A stretch of DNA of 64,000 nt from Methanogenium sp. S4BF (GTDB lineage: Archaea > Halobacteriota > Methanomicrobia > Methanomicrobiales > Methanomicrobiaceae): assembly GCF_029633965.1 (NCBI RefSeq), contig NZ_CP091277.1, forward strand, positions 1,857,940-1,921,939, written 5' to 3'. Both the position numbers and the translations under genes were made by a program. Numbering within the stretch: the first letter of the stretch is position 1; the number at the start of each line of letters is the position of its first letter. The notes under the pieces were generated by a model. That model had not been told where the DNA came from. It saw nothing but the letters and a program-made list of their open reading frames with translations, and searched no databases. Shown here one piece after another: positions 7,568 to 15,931 of the stretch.

Positions 7568-9490
7568 ATGCCCGGAAATTACCTTCACACAATAAAAAAG
7601 CATCTTCCCGATTACTTCCGGTTTCTCGGGCCCGGACTTCTGCTGGCAGTCGCGGCCGCAGGCGAGAGCGGCATCGCAGAAGCAGTGGAGATAGGTGCCC
7701 ATTTCAGCTACGCGCTCATCTGGGCCATCGCTATTACCCTCGTCTATAAATTTGCATTCGTAAACGGTATCGCCCGGTACACGATGATCACCGGGAAGAC
7801 GATCTTTGAAGGAATCCTCTCCATTCCCGGCCCGAAGAACTGGGGGGGCATACTTGTGATGGTCATCTATCTCCTCGAGATGTTCGCCTTTGGGGGCATG
7901 CTGATTTTAGGCGCCATCTTCATGGATTACCTTGTGCCGGGCATCAACTCGATTGAGATGATCATCTTCATCTCTCTTTCAGCCATCCTCATCCTGCTCT
8001 GGAAAGAGTCCTATGAACAGCTGGAGCACACCATAATTCTGATTGCTCTTCTGCTCTTCCTCGGCATCGCCTTCTCCCTCACGCAGTTCCCCATCTCCTT
8101 AACAGCAATGCTGCCGGGAATGGTTCCGAATATCCCGCCCAAATCCCTGCTCTCGATCATGGCCCTCATGGGCGCGGTCGGTTCGTCCCTGAATCTCCTC
8201 TTATACTCTATATGGCTCAAAGAAAAGACCGGTGATGAAAAGGGGCCGGGATTCTACCGGAAGGCTATCGTGGGAGTCAATCTTGACCTCATCATCGCCT
8301 TCCTCTTTGTGGGCATCATCACCATACTCTTCATGTCCCTTGGCGTCACCGGATTTTCCATCTCCTATCTGGCCCATGGCGAGACCTTGAGCGTCGATGC
8401 ACTCTTCTCCCAGGTGCTCTATGTTATCGCCTCCATCCCGTACGGCCCCCAGATCTTCCTTGCGACAGGGTATCTGATCATGTTCGGTGCGGTGCTGACC
8501 GGGATGGACGGCCGGGCACGGGCCATCTCCGGGATTCTGCACACCGGATATGCAGTAAAATGGGGAGAGAAGACCACCTTCCGCCTCATTCTCCTACTCT
8601 TCACTGCCATCATCGTGAGTGGTGTCATCATCGGAGAGCCAATGGCACTGGTCCACGGGGTCTCGGCCATTGCGTCCGTCTTCTTTGCGGTGATGGGGTT
8701 CATTCTCATCTGGCTCAATATGGAGATCAGGGAGCCTGAGAGGCCAAACCGTCTCTGGACCGCCGTCATGACCATCGGCAGTCTCATCTTTCTTTTAATG
8801 GCCCTCTTTATGGAAGAGGGCATCATCATGTTCGGCCTGCCGCTTGCAGAACGCATGATCGTCGTCGCCTTTGTGATCTTTGTCTTCGCAGGCACCACCC
8901 TCTTCCGGGATGTCATCCAAGGGCATCCTACCTGGATCGACCGTTTATGGACAGTCCTCATCTTCGGGGCGCTCTCCATCTACGGCACCTTCCGCGGGAT
9001 TGTGTATGAGGGTATCATCATCAACTTCCGTGACCTCGGCCCGATTCTCGCAGGCATCGTAGGAGGCCCCGTTATCGGGGCATGTGCGGGTATTATCGGT
9101 GCCGTATACCGCTACCAGATCCCCGGCATGGAGAAGACCGCCCTTGCCTGTGCGGTGGCAACCATTGTGGCAGGCATTGTGGCGGGATGTTTCGCACGAA
9201 TGTTCCGTGGGGACATCACCTATCTCCGCGGATTCATCCTCGTCGCCCTTGTCGAAGTGATACACTTCTTCATCTTTGTGCCACTCTTCTCAGACATCGC
9301 CACCTTCGCTGAATTCCTGACAATCGTCCGGGTCACCCTGCTTCCGATGGTCTTTGCCATGACCCTCGGAATAATGCTCTTCATCTATATCGTCCGGATG
9401 AAAGGGTATTCCCTTGCCACCCGGTTTGAGGGGAATACCAGCGAAAAAGATGAGAATAAACCGGCACCCGACCGGGAGGGAGAACGATGA
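7568..9490 (+). CDS. Nramp-like transporter domain fused to a LytS-type 5TM domain
   Basis: Membrane protein of about 640 residues with two parts. Residues about 15-400 resemble the Nramp family (start FRFLGPGLLLAVAAAG, internal MALMGAVGSSLNLLLYS). The metal-binding motifs of true Nramps are absent: DPGN of TM1 is replaced by GESG, and the TM6 Met-Pro-His region reads GSSLNLLLY. Residues about 430-610 form a 5TMR-LYT domain, seen in FRDLGPILAGIVGGPVIGA and TALACAVATIVAGIVAG, the sensor module normally found in LytS-type kinases and GGDEF proteins. No kinase or other output follows; the protein ends in a charged tail. ATG 7568 is chosen over 7502 because it starts just before the first conserved segment. 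The stop overlaps the next start (ATGA). The transported or sensed molecule is unknown. Confidence 0.82.
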   Translation: MPGNYLHTIKKHLPDYFRFLGPGLLLAVAAAGESGIAEAVEIGAHFSYALIWAIAITLVYKFAFVNGIARYTMITGKTIFEGILSIPGPKNWGGILVMVIYLLEMFAFGGMLILGAIFMDYLVPGINSIEMIIFISLSAILILLWKESYEQLEHTIILIALLLFLGIAFSLTQFPISLTAMLPGMVPNIPPKSLLSIMALMGAVGSSLNLLLYSIWLKEKTGDEKGPGFYRKAIVGVNLDLIIAFLFVGIITILFMSLGVTGFSISYLAHGETLSVDALFSQVLYVIASIPYGPQIFLATGYLIMFGAVLTGMDGRARAISGILHTGYAVKWGEKTTFRLILLLFTAIIVSGVIIGEPMALVHGVSAIASVFFAVMGFILIWLNMEIREPERPNRLWTAVMTIGSLIFLLMALFMEEGIIMFGLPLAERMIVVAFVIFVFAGTTLFRDVIQGHPTWIDRLWTVLIFGALSIYGTFRGIVYEGIIINFRDLGPILAGIVGGPVIGACAGIIGAVYRYQIPGMEKTALACAVATIVAGIVAGCFARMFRGDITYLRGFILVALVEVIHFFIFVPLFSDIATFAEFLTIVRVTLLPMVFAMTLGIMLFIYIVRMKGYSLATRFEGNTSEKDENKPAPDREGER

Positions 9491-10665
9491 ACAAAACACT
9501 CCTTGAATATCTGCCCTACATCTTCGCAGGTTTCATCTGTTGTTTCCTCATCTTCAGTGCGGTATTGCATACGCCTGATTACGGGGAGAATGAAACGATC
9601 AACATCGGCATCATGGTGCCGCTCTCGGGAGGCCTTGCGGAGTATGGCATGGACGTGAAGACCGGTGTGGACATGGCAGTCGATGAGATAAACAGCAAAG
9701 GCGGCATCGGCGGCAAAAAGGTAAGGGCAGTCTACAAGAACACCTGGGGATACCCGAACCGGGCGGCATCCCTTATGGAGGAATGCGCAGAGGAAGGGAT
9801 ACCCGTGGTCATCGGTGACATCACAAGCTCCGGAGCCCTGGCATGTGCAGAGGTCGCAGAAGAGAAACATATCGTCCTCATCTCGCAGGCGGCAACCACA
9901 CCAGTCCTGAGTGAATACGGACCATATGTTTTCCGCACCATCTCATCAGATATCTATCAGGGGAGGGGCATGGCCCGGATCTTCCGGATATTCCACCCAG
10001 AGGCGAATAATGTTACTGTCCTCTATATCGACAATGCCTACGGCTCCGGCCTCGCGGAGTCATTTGTGACAGCACAGGATGACGGAGGATTTCACGTGCA
10101 GCAGGTGATCCCCTTTGAGGAGGGGCAACGCACATTTTCCAATGAAATCGCAGCCATCCATGCCTCTGAAACAAATGGCATTGCCCTCATCGCACATGTC
10201 ACAGAGGCGGAGAATATCCTGAAAGAGGCCGAGGCACAGGGTCTTGACGTTGCCTGGGTCGGGTCAGACGGCATTGTGACCACCGAACTCTATTCCCATG
10301 TCGGCTCCTATGCAGAAGGGTTCATCGCCACAATGCAGTCAAGCGAAGTCCGTGACCCGACATTCATCCATGAATACCAGGTGCGGGCCAAAGACAGCAC
10401 AGTCAACTGGATGGCCCCCTATTCCTACGATACCGTGATGATTGTGGCAGAGGCCATCCGGTATGGCGGATACTCGGCAGACGGCATCCGCGATGCATTC
10501 GGGAAGATCCGGCACCTGGGTGTCTGCGGCCCGAAGGTGTTCGAGGAGAACGGCGATATACCCCCCGCCTTTGATGTGATGCGGATAGAAAACGGTGTCT
10601 GGAAACGCGTCTCCTGGAAGGAGATCACACAAACCGGAACCACGAGTGAAGCCCCGGCACACTGA
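9487..10665 (+). CDS. Membrane-anchored extracellular ligand-binding protein (Peripla_BP_6 type)
   Basis: A 392-residue type I periplasmic-binding fold of the branched-chain amino acid receptor family (PF13458). A single N-terminal hydrophobic segment (YIFAGFICCFLIFSAVL) would hold it in the membrane with the ligand domain outside; there is no lipobox. The fold begins NIGIMVPLSGGLAEYG and contains VIGDITSSGALACAEVAEE, VTVLYIDNAYGSGLAESF and the late SYDTVMIVAEAIR region, all typical. No ABC permease or ATPase gene is next to it. It overlaps the Nramp-LytS fusion by ATGA, so the two are made together and probably act together as a receptor or importer. Confidence 0.87.
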   Translation: MNKTLLEYLPYIFAGFICCFLIFSAVLHTPDYGENETINIGIMVPLSGGLAEYGMDVKTGVDMAVDEINSKGGIGGKKVRAVYKNTWGYPNRAASLMEECAEEGIPVVIGDITSSGALACAEVAEEKHIVLISQAATTPVLSEYGPYVFRTISSDIYQGRGMARIFRIFHPEANNVTVLYIDNAYGSGLAESFVTAQDDGGFHVQQVIPFEEGQRTFSNEIAAIHASETNGIALIAHVTEAENILKEAEAQGLDVAWVGSDGIVTTELYSHVGSYAEGFIATMQSSEVRDPTFIHEYQVRAKDSTVNWMAPYSYDTVMIVAEAIRYGGYSADGIRDAFGKIRHLGVCGPKVFEENGDIPPAFDVMRIENGVWKRVSWKEITQTGTTSEAPAH

Positions 10666-11051
10666 CCAGGCCGCTCAATCCCGGATCACACGCGGATGAA
10701 CAGGTGCGTCCACAGAGGAACAGTGTGCTGCACCCTGTACCGGAAAGGGTCAGATGCGACAGACACCGGGTGGTGTATCAAAACCCATGGATCTCCATAA
10801 AAATAACGCAGATTATCGATTCATTTGTATATTGAGAAGTATTCCAAACAGCAGACAGTGTGGAAGCAGTAATAAATAATTTTTCTCATTTTGACGAACA
10901 TACGAGCCTTAATTGTAAATTCCTTTCAGATAATGTGCAGCCTGACATATCTATAAATAAAAGCAACACGATTCAACGCTTATCCACGCCTGGCAGGCCC
11001 ACCGGGGGGCTTGGAAGGCCGTCGTGCGGGGAGATCATCAGGAGAGAGACG
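10666..11051. promoter_or_regulatory. Intergenic region with a TATA box for the flavin reductase gene
   Basis: No convincing gene in these 386 bases. The first 130 bases are GC-rich and the rest AT-rich. CTATAAATAA at 10951-10960 is a good archaeal TATA box; transcription would start near 10978, giving a 5' leader of about 75 bases before ATG 11052. The leader contains a GC-rich stretch (GGCAGGCCCACCGGGGGGC around 10992-11010) that may fold. Confidence 0.5.
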
Positions 11052-11666
11052 ATGATAGCACAAAAAATGACCACAAAAACCAATGGAAAGGCATCTTCTG
11101 AGACAACGAAAATTCCAATCGGCAGGAATGTATTCATCTGCCCGATGCCGGTCACCATTGTCGGGACCCGCCTGAACAACCGCCCCAACTTTCTGACGGT
11201 TGGATGGGTGACACGGGTAAACGTGAGTCCCCCCATGATTGCCATCGGAATAAAAAAATCGAACGCATCGGCAGACGGTATCCTCATGCACAAGGCGTTC
11301 TCGGTAAATTTCCCCGGTACCGATCTCATTGAAGAGACAGACTATTGTGGCCTGGTTTCCGGCAGAGATAAGGATAAATCCCGGTTATTTGACATTTTCT
11401 ACGGTGATCTGAAGAATGCACCCATGATCAAAAACTGCCCGATAACACTTGAATGTCTGCTTACCGAGACAATTGATCTTCCGACAAATTACCTCTTCAT
11501 TGGTGAAATAAAAGGGGCATATGGCGATGAGAACTGCTTCACCAGCGGAAAGCCGGATGTCGCTGAAATAAAGCCCCTCCTCCTGACAATGCCGGACAAT
11601 GCATACTGGGAGGTAGGCAAATACCTCGGGCGTGCCTGTAAAATCGGCAGAAATCTGGAGACCTGA
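11052..11666 (+). CDS. Flavin reductase family protein (FMN-binding split barrel)
   Basis: About 204 residues with the DIM6/NTAB-type split-barrel fold that binds FMN and either reduces it or shuttles electrons. Characteristic stretches are PMPVTIVGTRLNNRPNFLTVG, VSPPMIAIGIKKS and the late NYLFIGEIKGAYGDE. Single cysteines are scattered and no Fe-S motif is present. ATG 11052 has AGGAGAGA ten bases upstream; the longer frame from 10860 runs through the promoter and was rejected. Probably a monocistronic redox gene; the IS element begins about 180 bases downstream. Partner unknown. Confidence 0.85.
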   Translation: MIAQKMTTKTNGKASSETTKIPIGRNVFICPMPVTIVGTRLNNRPNFLTVGWVTRVNVSPPMIAIGIKKSNASADGILMHKAFSVNFPGTDLIEETDYCGLVSGRDKDKSRLFDIFYGDLKNAPMIKNCPITLECLLTETIDLPTNYLFIGEIKGAYGDENCFTSGKPDVAEIKPLLLTMPDNAYWEVGKYLGRACKIGRNLET

Positions 11667-11848
11667 AACTGAGGAAAGACCAAAACAGGAGATATCGGGG
11701 ACAGCAGAGGAAGGGGCACAAGCGAAGTGCCTCCCATCCTGCATAACCCAAAAAAATCTATTATGTTCCACTGACAATGCAGGATTATACAACCCTGCAG
11801 ATCTGTTTTGCAGGTGTGAAAACGGAGGTAAAGAGATGTGGGTGAGAG
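11667..11848. other. Spacer with hairpin and an orphan start site
   Basis: It contains the inverted repeat TGCAGG/CCTGCA (about 11778-11800) and then GGAGGT at 11824-11829 followed by ATG 11836. This start runs only four codons (MWVR) before the presumed left end of the IS element. See the pseudogene entry at 13578. Confidence 0.35.
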
Positions 11849-13577
11849 TTAAGCTCACTTTCCGCATGTCTCCTTTCAACAATAGTATTTTTCGTACTCG
11901 CCACCCAATAACCGTAATATCTTTTTCAATTCATCATTCAGATTCGTAATCCGCTTTATTCTCCGTTCTCCCTCGACGAATGAAAACTCCCTCACCCTCC
12001 TAAACAGGAAAAAGGTCCACTTCATTGTCGGTCTCTGTGTCTGCTTCTTTGTCTGGCTGGTGACGGTTTCACCAGACTGTCCCAGCTCCCTTCTCAGCCG
12101 GAATTCAGTCATCGAGTAGATGAACAGGCACAGTACCATGATCATCGCTAATGCCTGAATACGCGATGGTTTCTTTAAAAAGACCTCTGCAACGCGGAAT
12201 GATTTGTCCTTCAGGAATCGAAATCCCCGTTCAACGGATCCCTGTCCTTTGTAGTTTGCCAGCAACTCATCCGCAGACATCCCTGTATCATTCGTTGCCA
12301 GAACGAAACGCCCGAGATTTTGGCGTTCCTGCTCGACTACGCTGTCATCGTATTCAATATCTGCAGTAATCTTATACGAATGAACCAATGGTTCACCGGC
12401 CTTCGGCCGGCCCCGTTTCTTCTCTTCTTTCCGTTGAACCGTAAGAATTTCGAGTTCGCTGAACAGATACTCTGGATGTTTGTCTAACCACTTCTCTGCT
12501 GCAATACGTGCGTCCGGTTCACAAGCGAATTCCTGTGCACAGACTTTTCGGAGAGATGTTTTCGCTCTCTCCAGATCTTTTACCAGATTCTTTTGAAACG
12601 TTTTATTCTGCTGTTCATGCATTGGTTCAGAATGATACATGACCCATTTCTGTCTGATCCCGGCATATTCACTGAAATATTCACTATAGGAATAGCGTTC
12701 ATCAACGCACGGTGTAAACTGAAAATCTGATTTTATCAGTTCTTTTACGTCTTTGATGGTAACCGGCACACGGCTGATCCAGAACATATGCCGGCCTAAG
12801 CTCTGAAGATTCTTTTCAGTATAAAATGCAGCGTCAGCCACATGGTAGACTTTCTCTTCTGATTTCAGATTGCTCTGGAGTTTTTCAATAATGATTCTGA
12901 GCGTCTCTTTATCTGATTCATTCCCGGAAAAGGTCTGAAGAAAAAGGGGCACCCCGTGCTGATTTGATGCCATGCCCAGGACAAACCGTTTGAGATCCCA
13001 GCGGCCATCCTTCGGGTGGCCATAGGTAATCTGGATTTCTTCAGTGTTGAAATCGGATTCATATTCACCGGTGACACTGAAGTTAGTGGTATCAACGTGA
13101 ACGCAATGCGAGCCAAATTCTGTCCGAAGAAGGCAGTTTGCAACGATTTCATTGAATAATTCAGTTGGACCATACTCTGCAATGGCATCCAGTGTTCTCC
13201 CGAGCACATCGTCGTTTATCTGTTCCCGGGTAATTCCCTCCCCAAGAAGCCGTTCAACGGCGATATCGTCAAAGAATTCCGGAAACAGATAAAGGCGGCG
13301 TTCGATGAATCCCAGACCATTGAGTACCATAGCTTTCACGACCTGAGAATGGGTGAGATTATGGTTCCGGGTCTTTGGTATTGCGGTATCGATTATATTC
13401 GCGATCCCAAGAGAATCGTAGGCTCCGGCAACAATGCCGAGATGGCCGACGGAAAGGATTGATTCGTCATCAAATCCGTCAATGAGGGGCATATTGTAGA
13501 TATTTGCTTATACGTACATAGATCTTGCGGTGGATAATTGTGTTAATTGTGGATTTTAGTGCGGATGCTGGGGTTAA
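11849..13577 (-). mobile_element. IS1634-family insertion sequence
   Basis: Contains one transposase gene filling most of its length. Candidate terminal inverted repeats are 11849-11866 (TTAAGCTCACTTTCCGCA) and 13560-13577, whose reverse complement is TTAACCCCAGCATCCGCA; they match at 13 of 18 positions. The element would be about 1.73 kb, in the family's range. Adjacent five-base flanks are GAGAG and GACAC, not an exact target duplication. The transposase is certain; the exact ends are inferred by eye. Confidence 0.6.
11876..13492 (-). CDS. IS1634-family transposase
   Basis: Full-length 538-residue DDE transposase, apparently intact. The N-terminal helical region (MPLIDGFDDESILSVGHLG) is followed by the catalytic core: first Asp in HCVHVDTTNFSVTGEY, second in YHVADAAFYTEKNLQSL, a long insertion with KKRGRPKAGEP, and the glutamate in YKGQGSVERGFRFLKD. 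The C-terminal helix pair (RIQALAMIMVLCLFIYSMTE) is typical of the family. ATG 13492 is the only sensible start. The reading frame has no stops or frameshifts, so the element may still be mobile. Confidence 0.93.
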   Translation of the reverse strand: MPLIDGFDDESILSVGHLGIVAGAYDSLGIANIIDTAIPKTRNHNLTHSQVVKAMVLNGLGFIERRLYLFPEFFDDIAVERLLGEGITREQINDDVLGRTLDAIAEYGPTELFNEIVANCLLRTEFGSHCVHVDTTNFSVTGEYESDFNTEEIQITYGHPKDGRWDLKRFVLGMASNQHGVPLFLQTFSGNESDKETLRIIIEKLQSNLKSEEKVYHVADAAFYTEKNLQSLGRHMFWISRVPVTIKDVKELIKSDFQFTPCVDERYSYSEYFSEYAGIRQKWVMYHSEPMHEQQNKTFQKNLVKDLERAKTSLRKVCAQEFACEPDARIAAEKWLDKHPEYLFSELEILTVQRKEEKKRGRPKAGEPLVHSYKITADIEYDDSVVEQERQNLGRFVLATNDTGMSADELLANYKGQGSVERGFRFLKDKSFRVAEVFLKKPSRIQALAMIMVLCLFIYSMTEFRLRRELGQSGETVTSQTKKQTQRPTMKWTFFLFRRVREFSFVEGERRIKRITNLNDELKKILRLLGGEYEKYYC

Positions 13578-13749
13578 GACACCTGAGGGAGACATTCAGG
13601 ATGCAGAAATTTTCCCGGATGAATACATAAGTCCCGGTGTTCTGCTGGCAGACGGTTCTGTTGTTATTGACATCCCGTTTTCGGGAGATTCATCGTATGA
13701 CGATGAACCGGGACATGACAGAGAATCGTATGAAGACGACGACATATAG
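13578..13749 (+). pseudogene. 3' part of a small acidic-protein gene split by the IS element
   Basis: Past the right end of the IS an open frame encodes GDIQDAEIFPDEYISPGVLL and a very acidic tail ending YEDDDI at TAG 13747. It has no start of its own beyond a TTG inside the IS end. On the other side of the IS, ATG 11836 with GGAGGT upstream encodes MWVR. Removing the IS plus one five-base target copy (13578-13582) joins the two in frame, giving a protein of about 59 residues. No family is recognised. The reconstruction is an inference. Confidence 0.4.
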
Positions 13750-14405
13750 CCGAGGTATGTCCTGTCCCCGGATTGAGAAGCCGCAGTAGTGTTTATACAG
13801 AATGGTATGGCTGACAGGCATCACTGCAAGGCAGTATGGCAGGACAGCAAACCGTCTTTTCTTTCTTCAGGCTGCTCTCTCTCACTGTTATTCTCTTCTT
13901 CTCCCCGTTTGCAGAAGGATCAAAGACCAGTATGGATACGTATTCAGCGGATGATGGACCATCATTCTTTTTGGCACGTCATGCAGTGATTGATCGCAGG
14001 CACCACTTCTGGATCGCATTCGTTCTTCTTTGCCTGAGATGTTTCTGCAGCGGACACGTGCTGTATTCGGGGGCATCCCGGGAGGGATTGTCGACAGCAT
14101 CGGATAAAAACGTACCATCTGACAAAGATCAACCCGGAAAGGATACCAGAATGCGTCTGATGAAGCACCCGCCGACATGCCATCGGAGCAGCCGAAACTG
14201 AAAAGCAGAGGAGAAGAGAACATCCCGTCTCCGTAGGAGAGAATGAGAGCACATACCCCCACACCATAAACTCAAATACGGTTTATCCCGGAGATCCACT
14301 CCACCAGGGCAAAAAAGAATATCTATTGTTCCCGGAGTTTCCCTCATGCCTTCCGGGCGCGTCATCCTGTATTATTTTCCGTTCAGGATTGACATTTGCG
14401 TCTTT
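13750..14405. other. Gene-poor region downstream of the IS element
   Basis: I see no supportable gene. A plus-strand frame (13836-14201) starts with a hydrophobic stretch (LLSLTVILFFSPFAEG) but continues as low-quality sequence rich in Cys, His and Arg, so I do not call it. The region may be decayed DNA accumulated near the insertion. Confidence 0.4.
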
Positions 14406-14594
14406 TTAGTCTGCTTCATCACGTTCTGAAACCATGACACGTATATCATCGTGACCAGCCACATGCCAGGATGACTCATAATCCAGGCAGTAGACGTCAG
14501 ACAGTGAGTACGAAAAGAGCTCATCACGCTCTTCCAGATCATACTCCCCCATTGGCTTCAGACACTCGAATCCGGTAATTCTCATGAACTCCAT
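14406..14594 (-). CDS. Small hypothetical acidic protein
   Basis: Sixty-two residues (59 if started at the second Met), starting MEFMRITGFECLKPMGEYD and rich in Asp/Glu, with two cysteines (ECLK, VYCLDY). It has even, protein-like composition and no membrane segment, but no recognisable family. It stands alone between gene-poor stretches, so the call rests only on composition. Upstream on the minus strand the sequence is AT-rich and could carry a promoter. Confidence 0.45.
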   Translation of the reverse strand: MEFMRITGFECLKPMGEYDLEERDELFSYSLSDVYCLDYESSWHVAGHDDIRVMVSERDEAD

Positions 14595-15088
14595 GATATC
14601 TCTACAAAATGATAGTCTCAGTGTCAGACATATAAGTCTTTCCGATTCGGCAACCCGAGATATGGAACGGAAATTCCAAAAAACAGATAAATATCGAGGA
14701 ATATCCAGTCAATTCACCATCCACCCAATATTTGTAAAAAATACCGCCATCATACAGGCAATATATCAAAATAATCAAAAATAGACAAGCCTTTCCGGAT
14801 CCAACAGCACTCCACCAGAATAGCCTATTTCAAGACCCCCCCAAAGAGGAGACAGACACACAAACGCGCACAGAAATAGGTCCCAAAAATGGCACTTGTG
14901 AGGGGGTGCCGCAGATAGCTATATAACTAAACCAGCACCCGCCCATCATGGCAGTCCACCCCCTTATCAATATACCGACATTTTTGCAGCATACGCCCTG
15001 CAGCAGGGCCGGAGATAAAAGATCCCGCCGACAGACCTTTCGCCCCGGAAGACACCCCCGCAAAGGGGTTCGACAGGCAACATCGTAT
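14595..15088. other. Intergenic region with a TATA box and possible structured RNA
   Basis: AT-rich to about 14780, then GC-rich. TATATAA at 14920-14926 on the plus strand resembles a promoter, yet no good ORF follows. The stretch 14990-15070 contains a GCCCTG-CAG-CAGGGC hairpin and a CCCC-GCAAA-GGGG hairpin. A short non-coding RNA ending near the thioredoxin gene is possible. No known RNA family was recognised. Confidence 0.25.
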
Positions 15089-15511
15089 TCAGAGCCCGAA
15101 GGTCCTCAGCAGGGATGCACGTATCGATTCTTTGGGATAGGCACCGGTGAGGCGCCCGGCAAGCGACCCGTCTGCAAAGAAGAGCAGAGTCGGAATGGCA
15201 GATATCCGATAGGTTCGCATCACCGCTGCATTCATGTCTGCATCACATTTCCCGAATATGACTACCCCCCCGAACTCACCTGCCAGTTCCTCTATCACCG
15301 GAGCTATCGTCATACACGGACCGCACCACTCCGCCCAGCAGTCCACCACCAGATACCGGTGAGCCTGAATGAGGTCAGTGATATTCATATCTGTCACTTC
15401 CATCACCGCACCGGGAAACCGGCCAGGGGAATGCATCAATTTCTCCATCTCTCTGAGGCGTAGTTCGCGCAGGCGTACGAGTTCATCCTCATCAGGATTA
15501 TCATTGCCCAT
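15089..15511 (-). CDS. Thioredoxin
   Basis: Thiol-disulfide reductase of 140 residues. A charged N-terminal helix (NDNPDEDELVRLRELRLREM) of about 35 residues precedes a complete thioredoxin fold with active site AEWCGPCMTIAPV, the cis-proline loop ISAIPTLLFFADG and C-terminal helix. ATG 15511 is preferred because upstream residues from 15571 look non-coding, and methanogen thioredoxins with this helical extension commonly begin there. Its likely electron source, a thioredoxin reductase, lies at 26811-27971. Cytoplasmic, single gene. Confidence 0.9.
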   Translation of the reverse strand: MGNDNPDEDELVRLRELRLREMEKLMHSPGRFPGAVMEVTDMNITDLIQAHRYLVVDCWAEWCGPCMTIAPVIEELAGEFGGVVIFGKCDADMNAAVMRTYRISAIPTLLFFADGSLAGRLTGAYPKESIRASLLRTFGL

Positions 15512-15662
15512 AAGGATACAGGTAGGCCCGAATGTACTTAACACTGCTGTAAGCGGATAGTTCACATCCAAAAACCCGGAAAACCGGCGCCTTCAGATGA
15601 CAACATATATCAGGTTGTGAATCATAGTAGTATGACACACAGTTTATTGTGTAGCTCTGCGG

Positions 15663-15737
15663 AGCGAGGTGGGGTAGTCAGGAAATCCCGACGGGCTCAT
15701 AACCCGTAGACCGATGGTTCAAATCCATCCCTCGCTA
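15663..15737 (+). tRNA. tRNA-Met (CAT), initiator type
   Basis: A complete cloverleaf can be drawn: acceptor AGCGAGG (15663-15669) pairs with CCTCGCT (15730-15736), discriminator A; D-arm GGGG...ATCCC; anticodon arm ACGGG-CTCATAA-CCCGT with anticodon CAT; T-arm GATGG-TTCAAAT-CCATC. The A1-U72 pair and three G:C pairs closing the anticodon stem are the signature of the archaeal initiator tRNA, not the elongator. No intron; CCA is not encoded. CATATATC near 15606 may be the TATA box. Confidence 0.93.
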
Positions 15738-15931
15738 TTTTAAGCATTTTATTCATTTTAACAACAGACATTTCGTTTTTTATTGTAATCTCTTCCATCC
15801 GGAACGGATAGTAATCAGGAGTATTGACGCCTCACGGAAACATCCCTGCACCATACTAATCCATATCAGCAGCCATAAGCCGGAAAATACCGTGGGAAAG
15901 TTCCGAAAAACTTCGAAAAAAAAGAGTCCGG
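15738..15931. other. Spacer between tRNA and purF
   Basis: AT-rich, with a T-tract after the tRNA (TATTTTAAGCATTTTATTCATTTTA) that probably ends tRNA transcription. Nothing else is visible. Confidence 0.35.

Noticed and set aside
10860-11051. Upstream extension of the flavin reductase frame
   Set aside because: It crosses the TATA box and presumed transcription start; ATG 11052 has a Shine-Dalgarno.
13836-14201. 121-residue frame with a hydrophobic N-terminus
   Set aside because: Apart from one hydrophobic stretch its composition is unlike protein, it lacks a ribosome-binding site, and no family is recognised.
14830-15063. 77-residue minus-strand frame
   Set aside because: Cys- and Gly-rich shadow in the region with hairpins; no start site.
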